A stretch of 43,550 nucleotides of DNA from Roseovarius sp. (GTDB lineage: Bacteria > Pseudomonadota > Alphaproteobacteria > Rhodobacterales > Rhodobacteraceae), in contig PBIL01000011.1 of the NCBI GenBank assembly GCA_002720475.1, positions 149,855-193,404 of the forward strand. The letters run 5' to 3'. Shown piece by piece: positions 25,786 through 34,087 of the stretch (the stretch's first letter is position 1; each line of letters starts with the position of its first letter). Under the pieces are notes generated by a model that saw nothing but the letters and a program-made list of their open reading frames with translations, was not told the origin of the DNA and searched no databases. The position numbers were made by a program, and so were the translations under genes.

Positions 25786-25935
25786 CCTGTCCCGCCTGCT
25801 GTTTTCGCCCGGCCCGCCGGGGCGCTGATCGTGAAAATACGCCGAGGCTACCGGCGCGCTGCTAACGGAGTCTTAGTGGCGCGCCCCAGCCCCTGCAAGG
25901 GCGGGCGCACAATTCGCGCCCGGTCCCTCACGGCA

Positions 25936-25970
25936 TTGACAATTGCCGCGCGCGGCAGATTTCCTTAAAT
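25936..25970. promoter_or_regulatory. Candidate promoter and operator before the SqrR-like gene
   Basis: A perfect TTGACA (25936-25941) is followed by the 14-base palindrome TGCCGCGCGCGGCA (25944-25957). ATTT-CCTT-AAAT (25959-25970) comes next and could hold the -10 box and a second site. The layout suggests repression of the gene at 25995, perhaps by its own product. Binding is not shown by sequence alone. Confidence 0.42.
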
Positions 25971-25994
25971 GAGTCCGAAAAGGATGCCCATACC

Positions 25995-26348
25995 ATGACC
26001 TTGCCAGACCTTGCCGACCCCTCCGCCGACATGGCCCAGATGCAGGACAGCGCCCAAAGGGCCGCCGATTTCCTGCGCGCGCTCGGCCATGAGGGGCGGC
26101 TGATGATGCTCTGCCATCTGGTCCCGGGCGAGAAATCTGTGAGCGAGCTCGAGGAACTTCTGGGTGCCCGCCAGGCGGCGGTATCGCAACAGCTCGCGCG
26201 GCTGCGGCACGAGGGCCTTGTCCAGACCCGCCGCGACGGCAAGACCGTCTATTACAGCCTTGCCGACCCGCGCACGCTGCGGCTTCTGGAAGTGATTTAC
26301 GAGATGTTCTGCGCCCCCGGCGGACAGCAGGGGCGCAGCAGCGCCTAG
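25995..26348 (+). CDS. ArsR-family regulator, SqrR/BigR-like persulfide sensor
   Basis: A 117-residue winged-helix repressor: AADFLRALGHEGRLMMLCHL, then SVSELEELLGARQAAVSQQLARLRHEGLV and the wing RRDGKTVYYSL. Cys40 and Cys106 match the positions of Cys41/Cys107 in Rhodobacter capsulatus SqrR and Cys42/Cys108 of BigR, which form a polysulfide bridge when sulfide is present. Metal-site residues of other ArsR types are not seen. In R. capsulatus SqrR controls sulfide oxidation and also photosynthesis genes. No sulfide:quinone reductase gene is adjacent, so targets are elsewhere. It ends four bases from the convergent AhpD-like gene. Confidence 0.72.
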   Translation: MTLPDLADPSADMAQMQDSAQRAADFLRALGHEGRLMMLCHLVPGEKSVSELEELLGARQAAVSQQLARLRHEGLVQTRRDGKTVYYSLADPRTLRLLEVIYEMFCAPGGQQGRSSA

Positions 26349-26351
26349 GGA

Positions 26352-26936
26352 TCAGGCCGGCTCGACCGACTTGTCCACCGCGAAATCCGCGAAGGCCGCG
26401 TCAAGCTCGGTGTGATTGACGTGGTTGGCATAGTTCGAGATCGTCTTGACCGCCATCGCAAGGATGATCTCGAGGATATGGACATCCCCGTATCCGGCGG
26501 CCTTGAACGCCTCGGCCTCGGCCCGCGTCGGCAGCCCGCGCGTTTCCCACATGTGATGGGTAAAGCGGCGCAGCGCCTCCAGTTTCGGGTCGTCGAGCGG
26601 CTTGCCCTCGCGCAGCGCCTGGGTATGCGCCTGCGAGAGTTTCGACACCTTCACCGCCAGCATCGAATGGGCCGCGACGCAATAGCTGCAGCCATTGGCC
26701 TGCGAGATGGTGAGGAAAACCACCTCCTGCTCGGGCGGGGGGAAGTTGCCCTGCTCGCGGAAATGGGCATAGCCGTGCAGATAGGTGCTCAGAAGCCCCG
26801 GATCGTTGGCCATGCCGCGATACATGTTCGGCACGAAACCAAGCTTGGCGCGGGCACCGTCCAGCAGGTCCTTGGCCAGGCCCTCGGCCCTGTCATCGCT
26901 GAGCGGGGGAAGTTCGACCTTGTATTCGGCAGTCAT
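26352..26936 (-). CDS. AhpD-like carboxymuconolactone decarboxylase family protein
   Basis: A 194-residue protein. The motif NGCSYCVAAHS gives Cys83, Cys86 and His90, the catalytic CxxC...H of alkylhydroperoxidase D types. GFVPNMYRGMANDPGLLSTY precedes it and EIILAMAVKTISNYANHV follows. Such proteins use the Cys pair to reduce peroxides or act as disulfide reductases. ATG 26936 follows AGGAGG; a start at 26963 is less likely. It stands alone and points toward the regulator. Confidence 0.87.
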   Translation of the reverse strand: MTAEYKVELPPLSDDRAEGLAKDLLDGARAKLGFVPNMYRGMANDPGLLSTYLHGYAHFREQGNFPPPEQEVVFLTISQANGCSYCVAAHSMLAVKVSKLSQAHTQALREGKPLDDPKLEALRRFTHHMWETRGLPTRAEAEAFKAAGYGDVHILEIILAMAVKTISNYANHVNHTELDAAFADFAVDKSVEPA

Positions 26937-27018
26937 GTGACCCTCCTTTTCTGGTATCGTCACCCTGGCTAAGCCTATGGGCGCGGCAATGGAACCGCCG
27001 CCCCGTTCACCACAACGT

Positions 27019-27061
27019 GAGCATCGTGTTCCGGCGCGAAACCGGATGTGCGGAAATGCTC
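27019..27061. repeat. Nested inverted repeat in the gap between the AhpD-like and acyl-CoA dehydrogenase genes
   Basis: GAGCAT (27019-27024) pairs with ATGCTC (27056-27061); inside, TTCCG (27029-27033) pairs with CGGAA (27051-27055), leaving a four-base bulge. TCCGG/CCGGA (27030-27046) offers a competing inner stem. It lies about 85 bases before the AhpD-like start and 90 bases past the dehydrogenase stop, so it could be a terminator of one or a leader of the other. The rest of the 212-base gap holds nothing clear. Confidence 0.35.
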
Positions 27062-27148
27062 AGGTCCGTCGCGCCGGCCCCGGACCGGAGCCTCGCGACA
27101 GGGCGCTCGAAGTCCGGGGGCAGGCCCGGCACAGGCTCCGCCGGGCGG

Positions 27149-28381
27149 CTAGACCCGCGCCTGCGTGTGACGCCGCAACTCTGCCCGCGCCACCTGCCGG
27201 CGGTGCACCGCATCCGGCCCGTCGGCCAGGCGCAGCGTGCGCACATGGTGCCACATCGCGGCGAGCGGCACGTCCTGGCTGATGCCCTGCGCGCCGAACA
27301 TCTGCACCGCCTCGTCGATGACCTTCAGCGCCACGCGCGGGGCCACCACCTTGATCTGGTGGATCCAGGGCGCGGCGGCGCGCGCATCGCCCTGGTCCAT
27401 CATCCAGGCCGCCCTCAGGCACAGAAGCCGCGCCTGCTCGATCTCCATCCGGCATTCCGCGATGATGTCGTGATTGGCCCCCAGCTCCGCCAGCGGCCTG
27501 CCGAAGGCCTCGCGCGCGAGGCTGCGGCGGCACAGCATCCCGAGGGCTGCCTCGGCCATGCCGATGGCGCGCATGCAGTGATGGATCCGACCCGGCCCGA
27601 GCCTGCCTTGCGCGATCTCGAAGCCCCGCCCCTCGCCCAGAAGCAGGTTCTCCACCGGCACGCGCACGCCCGAAAAGCGGATATGCATGTGCCCGTGCGG
27701 CGCGTCGTCATGGCCATAGACCTCCATCGCGCGCAGCTTCTCGATGCCGGGCGTATCGGCGGGCACGACGATCATCGAATGGCGCTGATGCCTGGGCAGA
27801 TCATCGCCGCCGGTTCGTACCATCACGATATAGACCGCGCAGCGCGGATCCCCCGCGCCGGTCGCCCACCATTTCTCGCCGTCGAGCACGTAATCCTCGC
27901 CGTCGCGGACACAGGACATGGCGATGTTGGTGGCGTCCGAGCTGGCCACCTCCGGCTCGGTCATGAGATAGGCCGAGCGGATCTCGCCCGCCATGAGCGG
28001 GCGCAGCCAGCGCGCCTTCATCGCCTCCGTGCCATAGCGGTGAAACACCTCCATGTTGCCGGTGTCCGGGGCGTTGCAGTTGAACACCTCGGGGGCCAGC
28101 GGACTCTTGCCCATTTCCTCGGCGAAATACGCATACTCGACCGTCGAAAGGCCGGGGCCCCCGTCACCTGCCCACCAGAAATTCCACAGCCCCTCGGATT
28201 TCGCCCGCGCCTTCAGACCCTCGAGGATTTCGGCCTGCCGGGGCGTGAACTGCCAGCGGTCGCCCCTGCCCACCTCGGCGTGAAATTCGGTCTCCAGGGG
28301 CGCGATCTCGTCGCGCACCATGGCCGCGACCCGCTCCAGCAGCGCCCGCGTCTCGGGGCGCATCCCAAGGTTCATCTCCAT
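27149..28381 (-). CDS. Acyl-CoA dehydrogenase family protein (ACAD11-like)
   Basis: A 410-residue flavoprotein of beta-oxidation type. AYLMTEPEVASSDATNI is the substrate/FAD signature, DGEKWWATGAGDPRC follows, then HHCMRAIGMAE and REAFGRPLAELGANHDIIAE, and FGAQGISQDVPLAAMWHHVRTLR near the end. Electrons would go to the ETF, whose genes lie at 41866-43550 but are not linked. ATG 28381 follows AGGAAAGG. The chain-length preference cannot be read. The gene stands alone. Confidence 0.9.
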   Translation of the reverse strand: MEMNLGMRPETRALLERVAAMVRDEIAPLETEFHAEVGRGDRWQFTPRQAEILEGLKARAKSEGLWNFWWAGDGGPGLSTVEYAYFAEEMGKSPLAPEVFNCNAPDTGNMEVFHRYGTEAMKARWLRPLMAGEIRSAYLMTEPEVASSDATNIAMSCVRDGEDYVLDGEKWWATGAGDPRCAVYIVMVRTGGDDLPRHQRHSMIVVPADTPGIEKLRAMEVYGHDDAPHGHMHIRFSGVRVPVENLLLGEGRGFEIAQGRLGPGRIHHCMRAIGMAEAALGMLCRRSLAREAFGRPLAELGANHDIIAECRMEIEQARLLCLRAAWMMDQGDARAAAPWIHQIKVVAPRVALKVIDEAVQMFGAQGISQDVPLAAMWHHVRTLRLADGPDAVHRRQVARAELRRHTQARV

Positions 28382-28444
28382 TGTCGTCGCCTTTCCTCTT
28401 TGCCGCCTCAATTGAGCGCAGCGCGCAGGCGACGGCAAGGACTA

Positions 28445-29203
28445 TCAGCGCTTGATCACCAATGACTGCCCGCTTGTCAGACCGATGACATTCTCGGGCT
28501 TGTCGGCAAAGAATTCGTCGATGGCCTTCTTCGCCCCGGGGCAATCGGCCGAGCCGTAATCGTCGCACAGGATCACCCCGCCGGGATTGACCCGCGGATA
28601 GAAGAACTCCACCGCCGCCATGGTCGGCTCGTAAAGGTCCACATCGACATGGACGAGCGAGAACCGCCCGGCTTCGACCTCGCCGAACCGATCCGGAATC
28701 CAGCCCTTGTAAAGCACGGCGCGGTCGCCGAAATCCGACAGGTTGCGGCGCACGATCTCCTCGGGCACGGCCAGATCGCCCTTCACCCAGGCCGCGCCGC
28801 CGCCCGACATCGCATCATCCGCGCCGGGGTCCGAAAGCCCCTCGAAGGAATCGAAGATGAAGAGCCGCTTGGCGCTCTGCTCGCCGGCCCCGCTCAGCAG
28901 AAAGCGCGAGGACTTGCCGAAGCGCACACCGCATTCGGCAAAATCGCCCGGAATGTCGCGCACCGAGCGCGCTGCCGCCAACAAGGTGTAGCAACGGTCG
29001 TTCGGGCCGCCCTCGATGCCGCGCCGCTCGGTCTTCTCGCGCGCGGCGACGAACTCCTCGTCGGTCAGCCAGACAAGGTGCGGCTTGTAGACCTCGAAGC
29101 CCTTGATCGCCGCGATCCGCTTGGCCAGCTTGTAATATTTTCGCCGGTAGCGGTCGCGCCCCCACAGGCGCTCGCCCAGATTGTCGATGGCCCTGCCGAT
29201 CAT
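28445..29203 (-). CDS. TylF/MycF-type SAM-dependent methyltransferase
   Basis: A 252-residue class I methyltransferase. GDFAECGVRFGKSSRFL is the SAM-binding segment, then RLFIFDSFEGLSDP, LVHVDVDLYEPTMAAVEFF and GGVILCDDYGSADCPGAKKA, the metal-binding and acceptor region typical of the TylF/MycF sugar methyltransferases. ATG 29203 is preferred (GAGGA eight bases before); ATG 29212 would add three residues. No polysaccharide or antibiotic genes are next to it, so the acceptor is unknown. Confidence 0.85.
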   Translation of the reverse strand: MIGRAIDNLGERLWGRDRYRRKYYKLAKRIAAIKGFEVYKPHLVWLTDEEFVAAREKTERRGIEGGPNDRCYTLLAAARSVRDIPGDFAECGVRFGKSSRFLLSGAGEQSAKRLFIFDSFEGLSDPGADDAMSGGGAAWVKGDLAVPEEIVRRNLSDFGDRAVLYKGWIPDRFGEVEAGRFSLVHVDVDLYEPTMAAVEFFYPRVNPGGVILCDDYGSADCPGAKKAIDEFFADKPENVIGLTSGQSLVIKR

Positions 29204-29290
29204 GACTGTCATCCTCGTGAATCTGCACCGTGCCTTCCCCGTATCACGCCGCCTGTCAACCCGCCTCCGCACGCAGCGCGCCGGGCCAGC

Positions 29291-29305
29291 ATGACGCGAC
29301 GTCAT
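29291..29305. repeat. Inverted repeat ATGACG-N3-CGTCAT
   Basis: ATGACG (29291-29296), CGA, CGTCAT (29300-29305). It sits about 90 bases upstream of the methyltransferase start and could be an operator for it. On the minus strand TTGACA occurs at 29259-29254, downstream of the repeat, but no good -10 box follows. Confidence 0.4.
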
Positions 29306-29400
29306 ACGCGCAAGATGCCCTTGGGTAAGGTTTTCCTGACCGGACTCGGCCGCGATTCTGCATCATATGCGAAGAGGCCGCCGAGAGTATCGCCTTTTAC

Positions 29401-29427
29401 GTGACACGTGCATCCCCATCGTGTCAC
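29401..29427. repeat. Inverted repeat GTGACACG-N11-CGTGTCAC
   Basis: Perfect 8-base arms (29401-29408 and 29420-29427). Two near-identical 10-mers, GGTAACGAGT (29431) and GGTAACGCGT (29461), follow exactly 30 bases apart. This is within a 290-base gap (29213-29502) without a gene. Regulatory site or small structured transcript are both possible. Confidence 0.4.
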
Positions 29428-29477
29428 GGGGGTAACGAGTAGCGGCGCGCCATCATGCAAGGTAACGCGTGTTTAAA

Positions 29478-29501
29478 GGCCCCGGTGATGCCACCGGGGC
29501 C
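29478..29501 (-). terminator. Terminator of the saccharopine/P1 peptidase operon
   Basis: GGCCCCGGTG (29478-29487) pairs with CACCGGGGCC (29492-29501) around a four-base loop. On the minus strand it begins one base after the P1 peptidase stop and is followed by TTTAAA. The 10-base GC-rich stem makes an intrinsic terminator likely, although the T-run is short. Confidence 0.75.
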
Positions 29502-29502
29502 G

Positions 29503-30492
29503 CTACCCGAACCGCCCCGACCAGGCCGGAACGGTATCGCCCGACATGGGGCGCGCCGCATGGATTGCCCGCGCCACCGCCCGTGCCATCACGCAGGCCG
29601 CCGCATGGCCAAGCGTCACCTGCCCGGCCAGGTCCGGCGCGCCGCGCGCGCCCGTGGCGGCGGCAAAGATCGCGTCGCCATCCATCAGCGTGTGCGACGG
29701 CACCAGCGCCCGCGCGAGCCCGTCATGCGCCGCCACCGCAAGCCGCGTGCATTGCGCCTGCGTCAATGCCGCATCGGTCGCCACGATGCCGATGGTGGTG
29801 TTGGCGTGCTGCGCCAGCTTCGTCGGCGCGGCCATCGGATCGCCAAACTCCGCCGCCGCCCCCAGCCCGCCGAACTCCTCCCCGATCTCGAAGGGCGCCG
29901 CCCAGAACTGCGGCCCCTCCCCCACCGTGGCCGAGCCGAGCGCGTTGACCGCCACCAGCGCCCCCACCGTCTCGCCCGAGGGCAGGAGGACCGAGGCCGA
30001 TCCGATCCCGCCCTTGAGCGTCGCCGTCGTGGCCCCCGTCCCCGCGCCCGCCGTGCCGATCTCGAACCGCTCGCCTGCCGCGTCGAGCGCCGCGCGCCCC
30101 AGCGCGCGATAGGGGTTCTCGGCCCAGTCCTTGTCGCCGCCATTGATCAGATCGAAGAGGATCGCGGCCGGCACGACGGGCACGCGGGCCGCGCCCACGG
30201 CAAAGCCGCGCCCCATGGCACGCAAGCCGTCGGCCACGCCCGACGCGGCATCGAGACCGAAGGCCGAGCCGCCAGCGAGCACCAGCGCATCCACCTCCTG
30301 CACCGCGCGGTCGGGGGCGAGCAGGTCTGTCTCGCGCGTGCCCGGCGCGCCGCCCATGACATGCACACCCGCAACGAAGGGCACGTCACCCACCAGCACC
30401 GTCACGCCCGAGCGCAGCGCGTGATCCTCGGCCTGCCCCACGCGCAGCCCGGCGACATCGGTGATCAGGTTGCGCGGCCCGGTTCGCGTCAT
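29503..30492 (-). CDS. P1-family (S58, DmpA-like) peptidase
   Basis: A 329-residue protein: LITDVAGLRVGQAEDHALRSGVTVL at the start, VMGGAPGTRETDLLAPD, VLAGGSAFGLDAASGV and the Gly/Thr-rich core GTAGAGTGATTATLKGG, then ALVAVNALGSA, the region where this family self-cleaves to expose its N-terminal nucleophile. Members are aminopeptidases acting on D- or beta-peptides or are of unknown substrate. ATG 30492 overlaps the stop of the upstream gene (TGATG), making it last in the saccharopine operon. Confidence 0.88.
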   Translation of the reverse strand: MTRTGPRNLITDVAGLRVGQAEDHALRSGVTVLVGDVPFVAGVHVMGGAPGTRETDLLAPDRAVQEVDALVLAGGSAFGLDAASGVADGLRAMGRGFAVGAARVPVVPAAILFDLINGGDKDWAENPYRALGRAALDAAGERFEIGTAGAGTGATTATLKGGIGSASVLLPSGETVGALVAVNALGSATVGEGPQFWAAPFEIGEEFGGLGAAAEFGDPMAAPTKLAQHANTTIGIVATDAALTQAQCTRLAVAAHDGLARALVPSHTLMDGDAIFAAATGARGAPDLAGQVTLGHAAACVMARAVARAIHAARPMSGDTVPAWSGRFG

Positions 30493-31652
30493 CACGGCCT
30501 GTCCCTGGCGGCTCGAAGGTGATCGACCAGGTGCAGATGCTGCGCGAGCCGCTCCACTTCCGCAAGGTAGCGCGCCACGAGCTTCGGGTCATGCGGCGCG
30601 GCGCTGACGCCTGCGGGGATCTCGCGCGCCAGAACCGACTCGACGGCGAGCGAGACCGGAACGGAGACGAGCCGCGCCATCGCCGTGCCGCGCGCATCGC
30701 CCCAGGCATCCATGACCCAGGTCTTGTGCCAGACCGTCTCGCCGCCGCGCTCGGCCCGCAGGGTCACGCAAAGCACCACGCGATCCGGCTCGCCCTCGGC
30801 ATAGGCATGCTCCTGCCAGAGGCGCTCGGACATCTCCCGAAGCCGCGCTTCGCTCGCCTCCCCCTCCAGCGTCTCGATCTCGGCAAAGATCTCCCGCCAC
30901 GCCTCGGACCAGCCGTCGGGCCGCAGCGTGCCGCGCACGAAATCTCGGATCTGCCACGCGGGATCGAAGCGATACTCGGCGATGAAGGGCAGCGAATCGC
31001 GGTTGGGATAGACCTCGAAACTCTCGGGCGCGGGCAGCGGCGCGTCATGGCGCGAGATCGCCTCCCAGGGCCGCGCCACCGCCAGTTCCGAGAAGTTGCG
31101 GATCGAGCGCGAGGGCGCACGCAGCGCCTTGAGCACCCCCAGCGGCGACCAGCTGAACTTGTAGCGGAACGCATTGGGCTCCTTCGGTACCCCGCCACAA
31201 CAGGACAGGAAGGACAGCGCGTTGCCCGGATCGACCGCGCCCGAGGCGCGATAGTCCGCCACCAGGTGATGCGCCATCAGGTGATCTATCCCCGGATCGA
31301 GCCCGATCTCGTTGACAAGGCACAGCCCCGCCTCGCGGGCGCGCGCGTCCAGCGCACGCATCTCCGGCGAGATGTAGGAGGAGGAGACGAAATGCGCCCC
31401 CCGCTCGAGGCAGAGCGTGGCCAGGGCCACGTGCCAGTCGCCCGGCAGCATCGACACCACCACGTCGCCCGGCACCAGCGCAGCACCGAGCGCCTCCCTG
31501 TCAAAGCCGCGGATATCGTCGGTGAGATCCCCCACCGCCGCGCGCGCCTTGTGGGTCGAGCGGTTCCAGACCGTCACCGGCCGCCCCGCCTCGATCAGCC
31601 GCCGCAGCCCCGGGATCGCCGAAAGCCCGGTGCCGCACCAATGGATCGTCAT
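30492..31652 (-). CDS. Saccharopine dehydrogenase, LYS9-like (glutamate-forming)
   Basis: A 386-residue Rossmann-fold enzyme: IHWCGTGLSAIPGLRRL is the dinucleotide site, VSMLPGDWHVALATLCLE and FVSSSYISPEMRALD follow, then NEIGLDPGIDHLMA, a signature of saccharopine reductase/dehydrogenase. It would split saccharopine into glutamate and aminoadipate semialdehyde. Start ATG 31652 overlaps the preceding gene's stop (ATGA). With that gene it forms a two-protein version of the route found fused in animals and separate in fungi. It could instead run another amino acid reaction, but pairing makes lysine breakdown likely. Confidence 0.85.
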   Translation of the reverse strand: MTIHWCGTGLSAIPGLRRLIEAGRPVTVWNRSTHKARAAVGDLTDDIRGFDREALGAALVPGDVVVSMLPGDWHVALATLCLERGAHFVSSSYISPEMRALDARAREAGLCLVNEIGLDPGIDHLMAHHLVADYRASGAVDPGNALSFLSCCGGVPKEPNAFRYKFSWSPLGVLKALRAPSRSIRNFSELAVARPWEAISRHDAPLPAPESFEVYPNRDSLPFIAEYRFDPAWQIRDFVRGTLRPDGWSEAWREIFAEIETLEGEASEARLREMSERLWQEHAYAEGEPDRVVLCVTLRAERGGETVWHKTWVMDAWGDARGTAMARLVSVPVSLAVESVLAREIPAGVSAAPHDPKLVARYLAEVERLAQHLHLVDHLRAARDRP

Positions 31653-32707
31653 GTCGTCACCTCCGTCACATGCCTGTCGAACACCGCCCGCGCCCGGCCC
31701 CAGACGCCCCCTTCGATCCGCTCCAGCGCCATCAGCGACGGCAGAAGCTGCGCGGCGAAATCCTCGGAGGATTCGCGCGGCAGGAGCGAAGGCAGATTGT
31801 CGATCGCCATGATGTCGAGCACCGGCGACCCGTGGACCCGGATCACCGGTGCCTCCCAGCTTGTCGCGCGGTCATAGACCGGCACCGGGTTGTAATCGCT
31901 GTCGGGATCGCAGGCCACGTCGCCCACGACCGTGAGGCGGCGGGGGGCCGTCAGCACCTCTCTCGGCACGAAGACCGGCGTGCCGGGCCGCGCAAGGATG
32001 CAGTTGAGGAATATCTCGTGGTCGAGGATCCCGGGAAAGGGCCCGCCATGGGCGGTCTCTGCCATGTCCCAGCGCGTCACGCGCAGGCCCATCGCCTCGC
32101 ACAGATCGGCCGCGCCGCTGCCCACCCGGCCCAGCGCGCCGATGATCAGGGCCGAGGGCCGCGCCGGCAGCGGCGCGAGGCGCTCACCGAGATCGCCCAG
32201 AAGCGCCGCGCGCCCGCCGAAGGTCCTGACGGGGGGACAAATCCCGCCGCCCTGCTGCGCCGCCCAGGCCATGAGCGACACCGCTGCCCCGGCATGGCCC
32301 GCCCAGTAGCCGAAGGCCGCCACCCGGCGGCCCGTCTCGTCCACCAGGTATTCCAGATCGTAAAGCGCGCCGCCCCCGGCCCGGAACCGCGCAAGCAGGT
32401 GCCGCCCCGCATGCTGCCCCTTGAAGGCGTGGCCGAACATGATGTGACGATGCACGAGCGGCGTGCCATCCTCGGGCAGTTCCTTCAGCCCGAAGATGAT
32501 CGCCGCGCGCGGGGCGGCGCGCCAGGCCCCCTCGGGCGCGATGGCGCAGCCCGCGGCCGCATAGCCGCCGACCGGAATGGCGCGCGCCGCGCTCTCCTCC
32601 ACCGTCACGGAAAAGCCCCGCGCGATCAGGGCCGCCGCGCCCTCGGGCGTGATGCCGACCCGCTCCTCGTTCTCGCGCTGCTCGGCCCGCACCCAGAGAT
32701 GTGTCAT
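31649..32707 (-). CDS. Saccharopine dehydrogenase, LYS1-like (lysine-forming or lysine-ketoglutarate reductase)
   Basis: A 352-residue enzyme of the alanine dehydrogenase/PNT-like family. LWVRAEQRENEERVGITPEGAAALIARGF is the N-terminal substrate region, RHIMFGHAFKGQ the middle motif, and ALIIGALGRVGSGAADLCEAMGL the dinucleotide fold; DIMAIDNLPSLLPRESSEDF near the end is typical of lysine-type saccharopine dehydrogenases. In bacteria it condenses lysine with 2-oxoglutarate for lysine use as food or in osmotic response. ATG 32707 is chosen; GTG 32713 would add two residues. The upstream GST ends ten bases before. Confidence 0.87.
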   Translation of the reverse strand: MTHLWVRAEQRENEERVGITPEGAAALIARGFSVTVEESAARAIPVGGYAAAGCAIAPEGAWRAAPRAAIIFGLKELPEDGTPLVHRHIMFGHAFKGQHAGRHLLARFRAGGGALYDLEYLVDETGRRVAAFGYWAGHAGAAVSLMAWAAQQGGGICPPVRTFGGRAALLGDLGERLAPLPARPSALIIGALGRVGSGAADLCEAMGLRVTRWDMAETAHGGPFPGILDHEIFLNCILARPGTPVFVPREVLTAPRRLTVVGDVACDPDSDYNPVPVYDRATSWEAPVIRVHGSPVLDIMAIDNLPSLLPRESSEDFAAQLLPSLMALERIEGGVWGRARAVFDRHVTEVTT

Positions 32708-32716
32708 GCCCACGTC

Positions 32717-33331
32717 TCAGATCATCCCGTCGGCCACGACCTGCGCGACCGAGGCGCGCGCCGCCATCGCCTCGCGGAACGCGCGGATCTTGGGGAAGGG
32801 CGCGACATCCACGCCGTCGCCCATGAGCCAGCCGGTCGCAACATAGAGATAGGGATCGGCCAGCGTCAGCATCGCGCCCATCACGAAAGGCCCGCGCAGC
32901 ATATGGGTTTCGACGAATTGCGCGCTCTCGGTCATCGTTTGCACCGCCTTGGCGCGCATGTCGGCAAGCGAGCTTTCCTCGTCGGCCCAGCGGGTGCCGC
33001 GCGCGCGATGCGCGTGGTTCACATGCATGGTGGAGGCCAGGTAATACATCGCCGCGCGCATCTGCGCGGCCTCATACGGGTCAGCAGGCCGCAAATCCGC
33101 CTGCGGCGCCAGATCGGCGATATAGTCGAGGATCGCCCCCGTCTCGGTCAGGGTGCCGTGATCTGTCACCAGCGCGGGCACCCGCCCCTTGGGGTTGACC
33201 GCGTGATAATCGGGCTTTCGCTGATCGCCCGCCTGAAAGTCGAGCCGCACCGGCTCGAACGCCAGCCCGGCCTCGTGCAGCGCGATGGCCACGGCCACGG
33301 CAATCGTGCCCTTCGCGTAATAGAGTCTCAT
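32717..33331 (-). CDS. Glutathione S-transferase family protein
   Basis: A 204-residue two-domain protein: a thioredoxin-like N-terminal domain (MRLYYAKGTIAVAVAIALHEAG, then GRVPALVTDHGTLTETGAILDYIA with the conserved Pro before the cis site and the glutathione-binding ETGAI) and a helical C-terminal domain (PFVMGAMLTLADPYLYVATGWL). No Cys or Tyr is near residue 10 in the usual catalytic place; Thr9 or Lys7 is there instead. It precedes the saccharopine genes by about 10 bases and may share their transcript. Confidence 0.88.
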   Translation of the reverse strand: MRLYYAKGTIAVAVAIALHEAGLAFEPVRLDFQAGDQRKPDYHAVNPKGRVPALVTDHGTLTETGAILDYIADLAPQADLRPADPYEAAQMRAAMYYLASTMHVNHAHRARGTRWADEESSLADMRAKAVQTMTESAQFVETHMLRGPFVMGAMLTLADPYLYVATGWLMGDGVDVAPFPKIRAFREAMAARASVAQVVADGMI

Positions 33332-33343
33332 GCCCTTCCCTCC

Positions 33344-33994
33344 TCAGATGAACGTGCGCGCATGGGCGCGCTCGGGCGCGTCGAGATGCGGCGTCGTGTT
33401 GAACGCCCCCACCATCAGCATCTCGTGCACGTGATGCACCCGGTGAAGCGAACTGTTCATCACCTGAAGCATCACCTTCGACAGGCCCGGGATCTCCAGA
33501 TGCAGCGCGTGCCGCATCACCATGCCGATGACGCCCCCAGATGTCACCACCAGAACCCGGCCGCCCATCCCGCTCAGATCGTCAAGCACCGATTCCACCC
33601 GCGCGGCAAAGCCCTCGAAGGTCTCGGGCAGACCCTTCAGCCCGCCCTCGGCCCAGCGGGTGATGACCTGCGGCAGATATCGGGCGAACTCGGTGGCATC
33701 GGCGGGCGCGGGGATACCGTGCTGCTCCTCCACCGCCCGCGCCAGCGCGAAATAGCTCAGCTCGTCAAGCCGCGCATCGGTCTCGAAGCCGCCATAGCCC
33801 ATTGCGCGGGCGGTGCCCCGCTGCCGGTTGAGCGTGCCGGTCAAGACGTGATCGAAATGCGGGTTGGTGGCGCGCAGATGCGCGCCCAGCCACTCGGCCT
33901 GCTGCACCCCAAGCGACGAGAGCCGGTCATAGCCCGCCTCGTCGGTCGCATGGCTCATGGCCTGCCCGTGCCGCACCAGAACGATCTCGGTCAT
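33344..33994 (-). CDS. Histidine phosphatase family protein
   Basis: A 216-residue enzyme of the phosphoglycerate mutase-like superfamily. LVRHGQA has the phospho-accepting His9 in RHG (8-10), LDELSYF supplies the conserved acid region, and VLVVTSGGVIGMVMRH contains the second His region. The substrate is unknown. Start ATG 33994 is followed 12 bases after its own stop by the GST gene, so it is likely the first gene of the five-gene minus-strand run ending at 29503. Confidence 0.87.
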   Translation of the reverse strand: MTEIVLVRHGQAMSHATDEAGYDRLSSLGVQQAEWLGAHLRATNPHFDHVLTGTLNRQRGTARAMGYGGFETDARLDELSYFALARAVEEQHGIPAPADATEFARYLPQVITRWAEGGLKGLPETFEGFAARVESVLDDLSGMGGRVLVVTSGGVIGMVMRHALHLEIPGLSKVMLQVMNSSLHRVHHVHEMLMVGAFNTTPHLDAPERAHARTFI

Positions 33995-34087
33995 GTCACC
34001 TCCCTGCCCGCCGCCGGGACGTTAGCGCCGGTTCGGAGCAGGGAAAACCCCGTCCCGCGCATCGTCCCGCCAGGCGTTTCGGAAATC

